A stretch of 64,000 nucleotides of DNA from Butyricicoccus_A sp963588905. GTDB taxonomy: Bacteria; Bacillota; Clostridia; Oscillospirales; Butyricicoccaceae. The notes under the pieces were generated by a model. It had not been told where the DNA came from, made no database searches, and was given only the letters and a program-made list of their open reading frames with translations. A program made the position numbers and the translations under genes. This document shows positions 50,398-57,884 of this stretch, piece after piece (the stretch's first letter is position 1; each line of letters begins with the position of its first letter). The stretch spans positions 62,001 through 126,000 of the forward strand of contig CAVAJF010000006.1 in assembly GCA_963588905.1 (NCBI GenBank), written 5' to 3'.

Positions 50398-50682
50398 ATG
50401 CTTCAGATCAGCTTACAGTTTTTCGCTCATAAAAAGGGCGTAGGTTCTACCAAGAACGGCCGTGATTCCGAGTCCAAGAGACTTGGCGTTAAGCGTGCTG
50501 ATGGTCAGGTTGTACCGGCAGGCAACATTCTGGTTCGCCAGCGCGGCACTCACATCCATCCGGGCGTAAACGTTGGCATTGGTTCCGACGACACCCTTTA
50601 TGCAAAGGTTTCCGGCGTAGTTCGCTTTGAGCGTCTGGGTCGCGACCGCAAGCAGGTTTCTGTTTACGAAATCGAGCAGTAA
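50398..50682 (+). CDS. rpmA: 50S ribosomal protein L27 with Prp-cleaved extension
   Basis: A 94-residue L27. The N-terminus LQISLQFFAHKKGVGS carries the Prp site; cleavage after LQFF-A exposes AHKKG, the mature N-terminus. The rest is standard (KRLGVKRADGQVVPAGNILVRQRG). Cleavage is required for L27 function in organisms with Prp. Confidence 0.98.
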   Translation: MLQISLQFFAHKKGVGSTKNGRDSESKRLGVKRADGQVVPAGNILVRQRGTHIHPGVNVGIGSDDTLYAKVSGVVRFERLGRDRKQVSVYEIEQ

Positions 50683-50696
50683 GATATTTGATTGCA

Positions 50697-50734
50697 AAAG
50701 GCACCTCGGGCAGTCCGTCTGAGGTGCTTTTTCT
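50697..50734 (+). terminator. Terminator after rpmA
   Basis: GGCACCTC and GAGGTGC pair around a loop of about 13 bases, and TTTTTC follows. Confidence 0.75.
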
Positions 50735-50761
50735 ATAACGGATAGGGAAAGGAGTACCCAC

Positions 50762-52048
50762 ATGCCACAGTTTATCGATACAGCCAAAATCTGGATCCAG
50801 TCCGGCAAGGGCGGAGACGGCAAGGTTTCATTCCACCGTGAAAAGTATGTTGCATCCGGTGGCCCGGACGGCGGCGACGGCGGCCGCGGTGGCTCCGTTG
50901 TCTTTCAGGTAGATGACAATTTGTCCACACTGATGGACTTCCGATACAAGAGAAAGTATAAAGCAGAGCCGGGTGAGCAGGGCGGCAGCAAGCGCTGCAC
51001 CGGCAAGGACGGCAAGAACTTGGTCATTCGTGTGCCGCGCGGCACGATTCTGCGCGACGCAAAGAGCGGACAGGTTATCAAGGATCTGTCGGATTCCGAG
51101 CCGTTTATCGCAGCAAAGGGCGGCCGCGGCGGCTGGGGCAATGTGCACTTCGCAACCCCGACCCGTCAGACACCGCGATTTGCCAAGCCGGGTCTCCCGG
51201 GACAGGAGCTGGAAATTCGCCTGGAGCTGAAGCTGCTCGCTGACGTTGGTCTGGTTGGTTTCCCGAATGTCGGCAAGTCCACGCTGCTGTCTATGGCGTC
51301 CGCAGCTCGTCCGAAGATTGCAAACTATCACTTTACCACACTGGTTCCGAATTTGGGCGTGGTGCGCATTGGTGACGGTGAATCGTTCGTTATGGCGGAC
51401 ATTCCGGGCATTATCGAAGGTGCATCGGAAGGTGCCGGTCTGGGTCATGACTTCCTGCGTCACATTGACCGCTGCCGTCTGCTGCTGCACGTTGTCGATG
51501 CAGCAGGAAGCGAAGGCCGCGATCCGATTGACGATCTGAACAAGATCAATGACGAGCTGGCACAGTATTCGATGGATCTCGAAAACCGCCCGCAGATTGT
51601 TGTTGCCAACAAAATCGACCTGTTCTATGATGACGATCACTCCAAGCTGGATGAGATTCGCCAGTGGGCAGAAGACCACGGTTTTGCCTATGCAGAGATG
51701 TCTGCGGCAACCAATCAGGGCGTGCGCGAGCTGATGAATATGACATGGCACGCGCTCGAAGAGCTGCCGCCGGTACTCGTCTACGAGCCGGAATTCGTGC
51801 CAGAGCCGGTGGACAAGCCGGTTACGGAGGAATCCATCACCTATCGCCGCATGAACGAGTACTATATCGTTGAGGGCGAGTGGATTGACCGCCTGTTCGC
51901 ATCCATCAACTTTGATGACTATGAGTCCCGCCAGTATCTTGACCGCCGCCTGCGCAGCGCCGGTGTCTTTGATAAGCTGGAAGAGATGGGCATCAAGGAC
52001 GGCGATCCGGTTGTTATCGGCGAGATGGAATTCGAGTACGAGAGATAA
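50762..52048 (+). CDS. obgE: GTPase ObgE/CgtA
   Basis: A 428-residue ribosome-assembly and stress GTPase. Residues 1-158 are the glycine-rich OBG domain (GGPDGGDGGRGGS). G1 is GFPNVGKSTLL, G3 DIPGIIEGASEG and G4 NKID. A C-terminal OCT domain (about residues 355-425) is present. Its ribosome site is GGAAAGGAG. The usual gene order after rpmA is kept. Confidence 0.97.
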   Translation: MPQFIDTAKIWIQSGKGGDGKVSFHREKYVASGGPDGGDGGRGGSVVFQVDDNLSTLMDFRYKRKYKAEPGEQGGSKRCTGKDGKNLVIRVPRGTILRDAKSGQVIKDLSDSEPFIAAKGGRGGWGNVHFATPTRQTPRFAKPGLPGQELEIRLELKLLADVGLVGFPNVGKSTLLSMASAARPKIANYHFTTLVPNLGVVRIGDGESFVMADIPGIIEGASEGAGLGHDFLRHIDRCRLLLHVVDAAGSEGRDPIDDLNKINDELAQYSMDLENRPQIVVANKIDLFYDDDHSKLDEIRQWAEDHGFAYAEMSAATNQGVRELMNMTWHALEELPPVLVYEPEFVPEPVDKPVTEESITYRRMNEYYIVEGEWIDRLFASINFDDYESRQYLDRRLRSAGVFDKLEEMGIKDGDPVVIGEMEFEYER

Positions 52049-52082
52049 TCTTGTGCTCTGATTGCTCATAAAGCATAAAAAT

Positions 52083-52116
52083 AAGGCATCTAGGTAGAGA
52101 TACTTAGATGCCTTTG
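52083..52116. terminator. Terminator between obgE and the XRE gene
   Basis: AAGGCATCTA and TAGATGCCTT form a 10-bp stem. On the minus strand TTTTTA follows after one base; the plus-strand T tract is weaker. Confidence 0.8.
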
Positions 52117-52119
52117 CTT

Positions 52120-52476
52120 TTACTGCTCGTTATTTTGTTTGTGAAATTTTGAAAGCAATTTTCCTTGTTCTAGCCAGAGTAATTGATCGGCTGGTGCGAG
52201 AGAATGCAAGATATGAATGGTTTGTCGTTCTAAATTGGACGGATTTTTAATAGGAGCATTTGCCTGCATGTGGATGTCGTTTGTCCAGCCTGCAAGATAA
52301 TCTAAGGATACTTGGTAAAATTCTGCTAATTGGATCATGAATTCAAAAGGAGGTTCCCGTTTTCCCTGCTCATAATTTGTATACGTTGTTTTATGAATTC
52401 CCAATTGCTCTACCAATTGTGTCTGTGTCAAATCATGGTCTTCACGTAAATCACGTAGACGCGGATAGTAACGCAT
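52120..52476 (-). CDS. XRE-family transcriptional regulator
   Basis: A 118-residue DNA-binding protein. Residues 1-65 are a Cro/CI helix-turn-helix (LRDLREDHDLTQTQLVEQLGIHKTTYTNYEQGKREPPFEFMIQLAEFYQVSLDYLAG). The C-terminal 50 residues are a short unknown domain. It is AT-richer than the surrounding chromosome and divergent from the ATP-grasp gene, so the two are likely a regulatory pair. Palindromes in the gap are candidate operators. Confidence 0.9.
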   Translation of the reverse strand: MRYYPRLRDLREDHDLTQTQLVEQLGIHKTTYTNYEQGKREPPFEFMIQLAEFYQVSLDYLAGWTNDIHMQANAPIKNPSNLERQTIHILHSLAPADQLLWLEQGKLLSKFHKQNNEQ

Positions 52477-52523
52477 GGATACACTCCTTTTTTAGATAGG
52501 ATTTGTATCAATCATACTGTAAT

Positions 52524-52537
52524 ACATCATATGATGT
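52524..52537. promoter_or_regulatory. Palindromic operator candidate 1
   Basis: ACATCATATGATGT is a perfect 14-bp palindrome in the XRE/ATP-grasp divergent region, upstream of TATAAT at 52563-52568. Confidence 0.6.
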
Positions 52538-52576
52538 TGTAAAAATGTTATAAATGTGGTATTATAATCATGTGAA

Positions 52577-52592
52577 TACAATATATGTTGTA
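52577..52592. promoter_or_regulatory. Palindromic operator candidate 2
   Basis: TACAA (52577-52581) and TTGTA (52588-52592) form an inverted repeat just after the predicted ATP-grasp transcription start, where binding would repress. Confidence 0.4.
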
Positions 52593-52626
52593 TAAATTTA
52601 AAAATAACTGCGTTTATGGTGAGCAC

Positions 52627-53355
52627 ATGAAACATACAACAAGAATTTTCGCAACAATGATAAGAGAGATTTGCGAAGAAGAAGGCATCTGTATGGAATC
52701 GTTCTTGGATGATAGAAGTTTTAAGCTACGAAAAGATTCTATATATCATTATATTTTTGAGTATCAATTTGGTTTAAATCTAGCATCTGTTCACTCTATT
52801 TGTTGTGATAAATATGCGGCGGGAAAAATCATGCATTCTCTCGGCATTCCCTATGTAGAGTATTGTTATGAAGCGGAGAATATATATCGAACGATTGTTT
52901 TAGATGGCGAAATAAAGTTAATTTATTCGACACAGCGTCCCTGTATTATCGGAGATGGAGCAAATCATTTGGGAAGTTTGGTTTTGAAATATTTTTCACG
53001 AGATGAAAACGATATTTTGTGTGCCGATCTTCCAAATGTGAATTTTATGGAGATTCTGGAAAAAGGAAAACCATTTTATTTTAATTGGAAGCATGGGTTT
53101 GAGCAACGGGAAAAAGTGACTATCATAGAAGATGTAAAAATAAAAGATCAGATACAGGATATTGTACAAATGGTAGCTCAGAAAATGCATGTTAGATTTG
53201 CTTCGATTGACGTAGTAGACTGCGGCGGTGAATATAAAGTGCTTGAGATTAACAGCAATGTTATGATGGAGCATTTTTCTCAACAAGATAAAGATTCGTA
53301 TACCATTGCAAAAGAAATCTATAGGGAAGCCATTTTAAAGATGTTTGTATCATAA
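52627..53355 (+). CDS. Shortened ATP-grasp protein (CphA/GshF-like)
   Basis: A 242-residue protein resembling the ATP-grasp part of cyanophycin synthetase and GshF-type ligases: SICCDKYAAGKIMHSLGIPYVEY, then IYRTIVLDGEIKLIYSTQRPCIIGDGANHLGSLV, and near the end DVVDCGGEYKVLEINSNVMMEHF (metal Glu/Asn). In relatives about 60 residues carrying the ATP-binding Lys and the glycine-rich loop lie between the first two blocks; here they are only about ten residues apart. It may be a pseudoenzyme or a minimal variant. ATG 52627 has GGTGAG upstream; an in-frame ATG at 52585 has no ribosome site. The gene is AT-rich and probably horizontally acquired. Confidence 0.65.
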   Translation: MKHTTRIFATMIREICEEEGICMESFLDDRSFKLRKDSIYHYIFEYQFGLNLASVHSICCDKYAAGKIMHSLGIPYVEYCYEAENIYRTIVLDGEIKLIYSTQRPCIIGDGANHLGSLVLKYFSRDENDILCADLPNVNFMEILEKGKPFYFNWKHGFEQREKVTIIEDVKIKDQIQDIVQMVAQKMHVRFASIDVVDCGGEYKVLEINSNVMMEHFSQQDKDSYTIAKEIYREAILKMFVS

Positions 53356-53356
53356 T

Positions 53357-53400
53357 AAAAACCATCCGACAGGGAAATACATTCCTATCGGATGGTTTTC
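53357..53400 (+). terminator. Terminator of the ATP-grasp gene
   Basis: AAACCATCCGA and TCGGATGGTTT pair over 11 bp, with an inner AGGGA/TCCT pairing, followed by TTC. Confidence 0.82.
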
Positions 53401-53420
53401 TGGTTAATCTAAAATTTTTA

Positions 53421-53918
53421 TTATTCCGCCGGAGCGCCTACCGGTGCGCCAGCGTTTCCGTTTGCGAGCTGCTTGCGGAAGATGGTGCGGAACACCAGAC
53501 GGACAAACGGGCCGCAGTAGCAGAACTGCCACAGGAAGGCTGCCGGAAGGTTCATGCCCCAAGTCTGGATGAAGGTTGCAAAGGACGGATTATCCTTGAA
53601 CAGAATCGTTGCAATCAGGCTCATGATCGGGCACATGATGGCACAAATGCAGAAGGAAATCGCATAGGTGATGAACTGCGGACGATCCGTCGGGCGCATG
53701 ACCTTGAATGCGAGCATCGGAGCAATCTTACCGACAACGAAGAACTCCAGAATAAAAGCGACCGGCCACATAATCGGCATCTCGTGCAGAGCGGCGAGGA
53801 AGGTTGCGCCGGTAACGCCGCCCATGTTGAGTGCAACGTTGTAGCAGATCATACCGTATACCATACATCCTGCCATGATAATCGTAAAGATAGCGTCTTG
53901 AAATTTGTTTTGAGGCAT
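53421..53918 (-). CDS. DUF2798-like four-helix membrane protein
   Basis: A 165-residue protein with four predicted membrane helices (about residues 10-30, 47-68, 82-108 and 118-142) and a small Asn/Gly/Ala-Pro-rich tail. The pattern DAIFTIIMAGCMVYGMICYNVALNMG and LHEMPIMWPVAFILEFFVVGKIAP fits what I recall of DUF2798 proteins; the function is unknown. It has two repeats of the same helix-pair motif (MVYGMICYN and IMCPIMSLIATI). The upstream leader contains a terminator-like hairpin, so it may be controlled by transcription attenuation. Confidence 0.7.
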   Translation of the reverse strand: MPQNKFQDAIFTIIMAGCMVYGMICYNVALNMGGVTGATFLAALHEMPIMWPVAFILEFFVVGKIAPMLAFKVMRPTDRPQFITYAISFCICAIMCPIMSLIATILFKDNPSFATFIQTWGMNLPAAFLWQFCYCGPFVRLVFRTIFRKQLANGNAGAPVGAPAE

Positions 53919-53959
53919 TTTTTAACATTCTCCAATCTTTTAGTATTGATGTTTTCGCA

Positions 53960-54001
53960 ATAAAAAAGAGCTAAACGGGAAACTTTCGTCTCGTTTAGCT
54001 C
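53960..54001 (-). promoter_or_regulatory. Terminator-like hairpin in the DUF2798 5' leader
   Basis: In the minus-strand RNA, GAGCTAAACG (54001-53992) pairs perfectly with CGTTTAGCTC (53977-53968) and an inner stem is capped by GAAA. Six Ts follow (53967-53962). It begins about 20 bases after the predicted transcription start and about 45 bases before the gene. An intrinsic terminator at this place would stop most transcripts unless opposed. Confidence 0.6.
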
Positions 54002-54026
54002 ACTGCGACTACCATTAATTGCACTT

Positions 54027-54032
54027 ATTATA
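54027..54032 (-). promoter_or_regulatory. -10 element of the DUF2798 transcript
   Basis: TATAAT on the minus strand. No convincing -35 hexamer is found 16-18 bases upstream. Confidence 0.5.
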
Positions 54033-54176
54033 GCATGAATTTTAAGGGAAGATAAGTGATTTTTTGAAATTTTTTAAATTTCGTCAGGGTGTATAACAGA
54101 AGCGCGAAAATAGATGCAGATTTGTATAGATGTCCGGCAGAAAATATCGTATGATAGACAAAAAGGAGATGATAGC

Positions 54177-54968
54177 ATGAAATTGTCTATGGCACAGATG
54201 TCTATGAGCGAAAATCCGGCACAGAATCTGACAAAGAGTTTGGATTTTTGCGACGCGGCAAGGAAATCTGATTTGTTGTTTTTTCCAGAAATTCAGTGTA
54301 CGCCATTTTTTCCGCAGTACGAAAAGCGCGATGTCAGTGCGTACCTGATGCAGCCGGACGGCGAGCAGGTACAGGCGTTTTGCAGAAAGGCGAAACAGCA
54401 TCAGCTCTATCTTTCCCCGAATTTGTATTTACAGCAAAAAACGGGAAACTATGACACGTCACTGTGGATTGAACCGGATGGAACGCTGGCAGGCGCGGCC
54501 AAAATGGTACATATCGCGCAGGCAGAACAATTTTATGAACAGGATTATTATACGCCGTCTGACGATGGATTTCATGTATTTGATACTCCGTTCGGTAAAA
54601 TTGGCATTGTCATTTGTTATGACAGACACTTGCCGGAGAGCATTCGCACGTGTACCTTGATGGGAGCCAATTTGATTCTGATTCCGACAGCCAATACCAA
54701 AGCGGAACCGATGGAACTGTTTGAATGGGAAATTCGCGTACAGGCCATGCAGAATCAGGTGTTTATTGCTATGTGCAATCGTGTGGGAGTAGAGGACGCC
54801 ATGCATTTTGCGGGAGAATCTCTCGTTGTGCACCCGAGTGGAGAGGTTATCTGCAAGGCAGATGACACCGAACAATTGATAACTTGTGAGATTGATTTGG
54901 AAGAATCCAAGCGCTGGCAGAAAAATAAGCCGTATTTGCATACCAGACGGCCGGAGTGGTATTTATAA
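54177..54968 (+). CDS. Carbon-nitrogen hydrolase (nitrilase superfamily)
   Basis: A 263-residue cytoplasmic amidase-type enzyme. The catalytic triad is visible: Glu in LLFFPEIQCTP, Lys in GAAKMVHIAQ and Cys in GIVICYDRHLPES. It hydrolyses an amide or carbamoyl compound; the closest style is N-carbamoylputrescine amidase or omega-amidase, but the substrate is not shown. ATG 54177 has AAAGGAG upstream. Its 3' end overlaps tmcAL by 6 bases, tail to tail. Confidence 0.87.
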   Translation: MKLSMAQMSMSENPAQNLTKSLDFCDAARKSDLLFFPEIQCTPFFPQYEKRDVSAYLMQPDGEQVQAFCRKAKQHQLYLSPNLYLQQKTGNYDTSLWIEPDGTLAGAAKMVHIAQAEQFYEQDYYTPSDDGFHVFDTPFGKIGIVICYDRHLPESIRTCTLMGANLILIPTANTKAEPMELFEWEIRVQAMQNQVFIAMCNRVGVEDAMHFAGESLVVHPSGEVICKADDTEQLITCEIDLEESKRWQKNKPYLHTRRPEWYL

Positions 54969-56141
54969 GGATTTTTCGATGTATGGCGTTTGCTTCCAGT
55001 CTTGTCCCGCAGGAGAGGGAAAATAATATAAGTCATCGGCGTGCACGGTAAAATTCCATTGCTTTTGCGCAGAATCGGACAGCTTTCGCGCTTGGGTTGG
55101 CTTTACAATAACAGGGAGCGGACAAGTCTTTTTCATCGCTTTTAACACTTGCTGTCCGCGGGCGTTCATGCCGAGAACCGTGATGAATGCGAGCGGTGCC
55201 GCCGCAATGTCCTGTGTCAAGCCGAGATAAGCGCACAGCGTCAAACGGCGCACACGGCTGAGCAGATGCCGACGGGAACGCGTGCGTTCCCATAGTTCTT
55301 CTAAGCTCTGAGAGGTTTGACACGCGGCATAGAATCGGTGTTCTAAACCTTCGGATACACCGGGCAATTGGGCAATATATTCGGGTGTCAGGCGGCGCAG
55401 ATAAGGCAGCACAGCCGGTGCGAGATCCTGCCAGCTGTGGCGGCGTGCCGTCACAGCCTGCTCTCGATATTCCGGCGGGAGAAGCTGCATGGCGGTTTGT
55501 ACTGTTCCGGCATGAAATTGCGCGCGAATATAGCTTGCAGAGGGAATATTATCTATCGGTGTGCCGTCGTGCGCCGCGCCGACACGGCGCACAGCAATCG
55601 GCTGAATATGAGGGCAATACTTACGAATCGCACGACAGTATTGCACGGCGAGCAAATCATTGGGAGACGCGAGCAGCGGTGCCAGCTCCGGACACAGCGT
55701 TTGCGCGGTCTGTTGTGCAGCCTGTGCGTAGCTGATGCCGCTGGCAAGATGTTCGCGCAAGGTCTGCGCAAAGATTGGCTTGTCCATCCATTGCGCCAGC
55801 TGCATGAGCGTCTGCTCGGTTCCGCTCTCACAACCGAACGAGAGATGCGTCACACAGCCGAGAGATGCTGCCAGACGAACACCGCCCTCGGCAAAGCCTT
55901 CCGCCGAAGAAAGCGCGGCAGAGATCGGAAGCTCTAAGACGAGATCCGGCCCGCCTGCGCGAATGGCACAGGCGGCGCGGAAATATTTATCCCACAGCGC
56001 CGGTTCGCCGCGCTGGACAAAGCAGCCGCTCATGATGGAAATCATGCAACAATCCGGCATTCGGCGCAAAATTTCTCGGATTTGGAACAGATGTCCGGCG
56101 TGAAATGGATTATACTCTGTAATAACAGCACAAACTTTCAT
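54963..56141 (-). CDS. tmcAL: tRNA(Met) cytidine acetate ligase
   Basis: A 392-residue enzyme that makes N4-acetylcytidine at the wobble position of elongator tRNA-Met from acetate and ATP (YlbM). The nucleotidyltransferase motif is VITEYNPFHAGHLFQI (residues 5-20). VSIMSGCFVQRGEPA-like text (ISIMSGCFVQRGEPALWDK) and LVLELPISAALSSAEGFA follow. It is divergent from ackA. ATG 56141 gives the standard N-terminus; longer starts are only extended. Confidence 0.93.
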   Translation of the reverse strand: MKVCAVITEYNPFHAGHLFQIREILRRMPDCCMISIMSGCFVQRGEPALWDKYFRAACAIRAGGPDLVLELPISAALSSAEGFAEGGVRLAASLGCVTHLSFGCESGTEQTLMQLAQWMDKPIFAQTLREHLASGISYAQAAQQTAQTLCPELAPLLASPNDLLAVQYCRAIRKYCPHIQPIAVRRVGAAHDGTPIDNIPSASYIRAQFHAGTVQTAMQLLPPEYREQAVTARRHSWQDLAPAVLPYLRRLTPEYIAQLPGVSEGLEHRFYAACQTSQSLEELWERTRSRRHLLSRVRRLTLCAYLGLTQDIAAAPLAFITVLGMNARGQQVLKAMKKTCPLPVIVKPTQARKLSDSAQKQWNFTVHADDLYYFPSPAGQDWKQTPYIEKSL

Positions 56142-56170
56142 AAAAACCTCCAAATTTCTTGAGAAAACAG

Positions 56171-56199
56171 TTGAGAAATTTGATAAAGCGGTGTAAAAT
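56171..56199 (+). promoter_or_regulatory. Promoter of ackA
   Basis: TTGAGA (56171-56176), 17 bases and TAAAAT (56194-56199). Confidence 0.65.
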
Positions 56200-56274
56200 A
56201 GAATTAAGTATATTGTACTATTTTGGCGATATTCTTGCAAGAAATAATCATTGGATAAAGGAGACCAAAGAGAA

Positions 56275-57480
56275 ATGAATGTTTTGGTAATCAATGCAGG
56301 CAGCTCTTCCCTGAAGTATCAGCTCTTCAACATGGACAACAAGGCTGTTCTGGCTAAGGGTCTGTGCGAGAGAATCGGTATTGACGGCCGTCTGACTCAC
56401 ACCAACCCGAACAAGGAAGAGAAGTACAAGGCAGAGATTCCGATGAAGGATCATGCTGATGCAATCCGCGCTGTCATCAACATCCTGATTGACAAGGAGT
56501 GGGGCGTTATCGAGTCTATGTCTGAGATCGATGCTGTCGGTCATCGTGTCGTACACGGCGGCGAGTACTTTGCTGATTCCGTTCTCATCAATGATGAAGT
56601 AATCAAGGCAATTGAGGCTTGCGTACCGCTGGCACCGCTGCACAACACCGCAAATCTGATTGGTATCAGCGCGTGCAAGGACGTTATGGGCGAGAATATC
56701 CCGCAGGTAGCTGTATTTGATACCGCTTTCCATCAGACCATGCCGGCAGATCATTACATGTACGCTCTGCCGTATGAGTACTATGAGAAGTACAAGATCC
56801 GTCGCTACGGCTTCCACGGTACCTCCCATAAGTACGTTTCTCAGCAGGCTTCTGAGATGCTGGGTATTCCGATCGAGAACCTGCGCCTGATTACTTGCCA
56901 TCTGGGCAACGGCTCTTCTATCGCTGCCATCAAGGGCGGCAAGTCGATGGATACCTCCATGGGCTTCACCCCGCTGGCTGGTCTGCCGATGGGCACTCGT
57001 GCCGGTAACATTGACCCGGCTATCATCTCCTTCCTGTGCGATCATGAGCACAAGGCTGCAGATGAAATCATTGATATTCTGAACAAGAAGTCCGGTATGC
57101 TGGGTATTTCCGGTGTATCCTCTGACTTCCGTGATCTGGACGTTGCTATCGAAGAAGGCAACCCGCGCGCAAAGCTGGCAAAGGACATGTTCAACCTGTC
57201 CGTTAAGAAGATCATCGGCTCCTACATCGCTGAGATGGGCGGCGTTGATGCTATCGTATTCACCGCTGGCGTAGGTGAGAACGACCGTTCCGTTCGTTGG
57301 GACGTTTGCGAGCACATGGAATATCTGGGCATCAAGGTTGACCCGGAGAAGAACAAGTACCGTGGCCGTCAGATGGATATTTCCGTTGACTACGCACGTG
57401 TTCGTGTTCTGGTTATCCCGACCAACGAGGAGCTGGTAATCGCAGAAGATACCCAGCGCCTGGTAAACGAGGCAAAGTAA
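56275..57480 (+). CDS. ackA: Acetate kinase
   Basis: A 401-residue enzyme interconverting acetyl-phosphate and acetate with ATP gain. MNVLVINAGSSSLKYQLF opens it. YRFGFHGTSH-like RRYGFHGTSHKYVS, LGNGSSIAAI, DTSMGFTPLAGLPMGTRAG and FTAGVGEND are diagnostic. Codon use is strongly biased to frequent codons, so high expression is likely. No pta gene is adjacent; phosphotransacetylase must be elsewhere. A terminator follows. Confidence 0.98.
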   Translation: MNVLVINAGSSSLKYQLFNMDNKAVLAKGLCERIGIDGRLTHTNPNKEEKYKAEIPMKDHADAIRAVINILIDKEWGVIESMSEIDAVGHRVVHGGEYFADSVLINDEVIKAIEACVPLAPLHNTANLIGISACKDVMGENIPQVAVFDTAFHQTMPADHYMYALPYEYYEKYKIRRYGFHGTSHKYVSQQASEMLGIPIENLRLITCHLGNGSSIAAIKGGKSMDTSMGFTPLAGLPMGTRAGNIDPAIISFLCDHEHKAADEIIDILNKKSGMLGISGVSSDFRDLDVAIEEGNPRAKLAKDMFNLSVKKIIGSYIAEMGGVDAIVFTAGVGENDRSVRWDVCEHMEYLGIKVDPEKNKYRGRQMDISVDYARVRVLVIPTNEELVIAEDTQRLVNEAK

Positions 57481-57502
57481 TTCCATATAGGAATCCGCGA
57501 AT

Positions 57503-57536
57503 GAGGGGCAGGAAGAATTTCCTGCCCCTTTTTGTG
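57503..57536 (+). terminator. Terminator of ackA
   Basis: AGGGGCAGG and CCTGCCCCTT pair over 9 bp with loop AAGAATTT and T5 after. Confidence 0.9.
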
Positions 57537-57548
57537 TGCCTTGCGGAT

Positions 57549-57752
57549 TTATGAATTGGATGTGCCGCTGCGCAGTTTTGCGTAAAATGTGAGCGCCCAC
57601 AATCCTGCAAGCCCGACCAGTGCATAAATCACGCGGCTGACAAACGAACCCTGTCCGCCAAATAACACGCCGACGACATCCAGCCCGAAAAAACCGATGC
57701 ATCCCCAGTTTATGGCACCGATAATGACGAGCGTCAGGATAAATTTGTCCAT
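57549..57752 (-). CDS. DUF378 small membrane protein
   Basis: A 67-residue protein with two membrane helices. MDKFILTLVIIGAINWGCIGFF and ALVGLAGLWALTFY match DUF378 (YuzA-like) proteins; function unknown. ATG 57752 has a strong AAAGGAGG upstream. It is convergent with ackA and divergent from the PHP gene. Confidence 0.9.
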   Translation of the reverse strand: MDKFILTLVIIGAINWGCIGFFGLDVVGVLFGGQGSFVSRVIYALVGLAGLWALTFYAKLRSGTSNS

Positions 57753-57884
57753 ATATAGAAACCTCCTTTTCCATGCTGTTTGCAGTTTCTCCAATTTTTC
57801 GCATGGCTATACATGCCGCGCTTGTGTTTCGCAGCGTCTGGCGGTATAATAACTATATTGTTTGATGAAATGAGGAGCAATAGA

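Noticed and set aside
50828..52069. Open frame of 413 codons on the minus strand
   Set aside because: Complement of obgE, which is a complete canonical protein.
56248..57804. Open frame of 518 codons on the minus strand
   Set aside because: Complement of ackA, produced by its biased codon use; no family resemblance.
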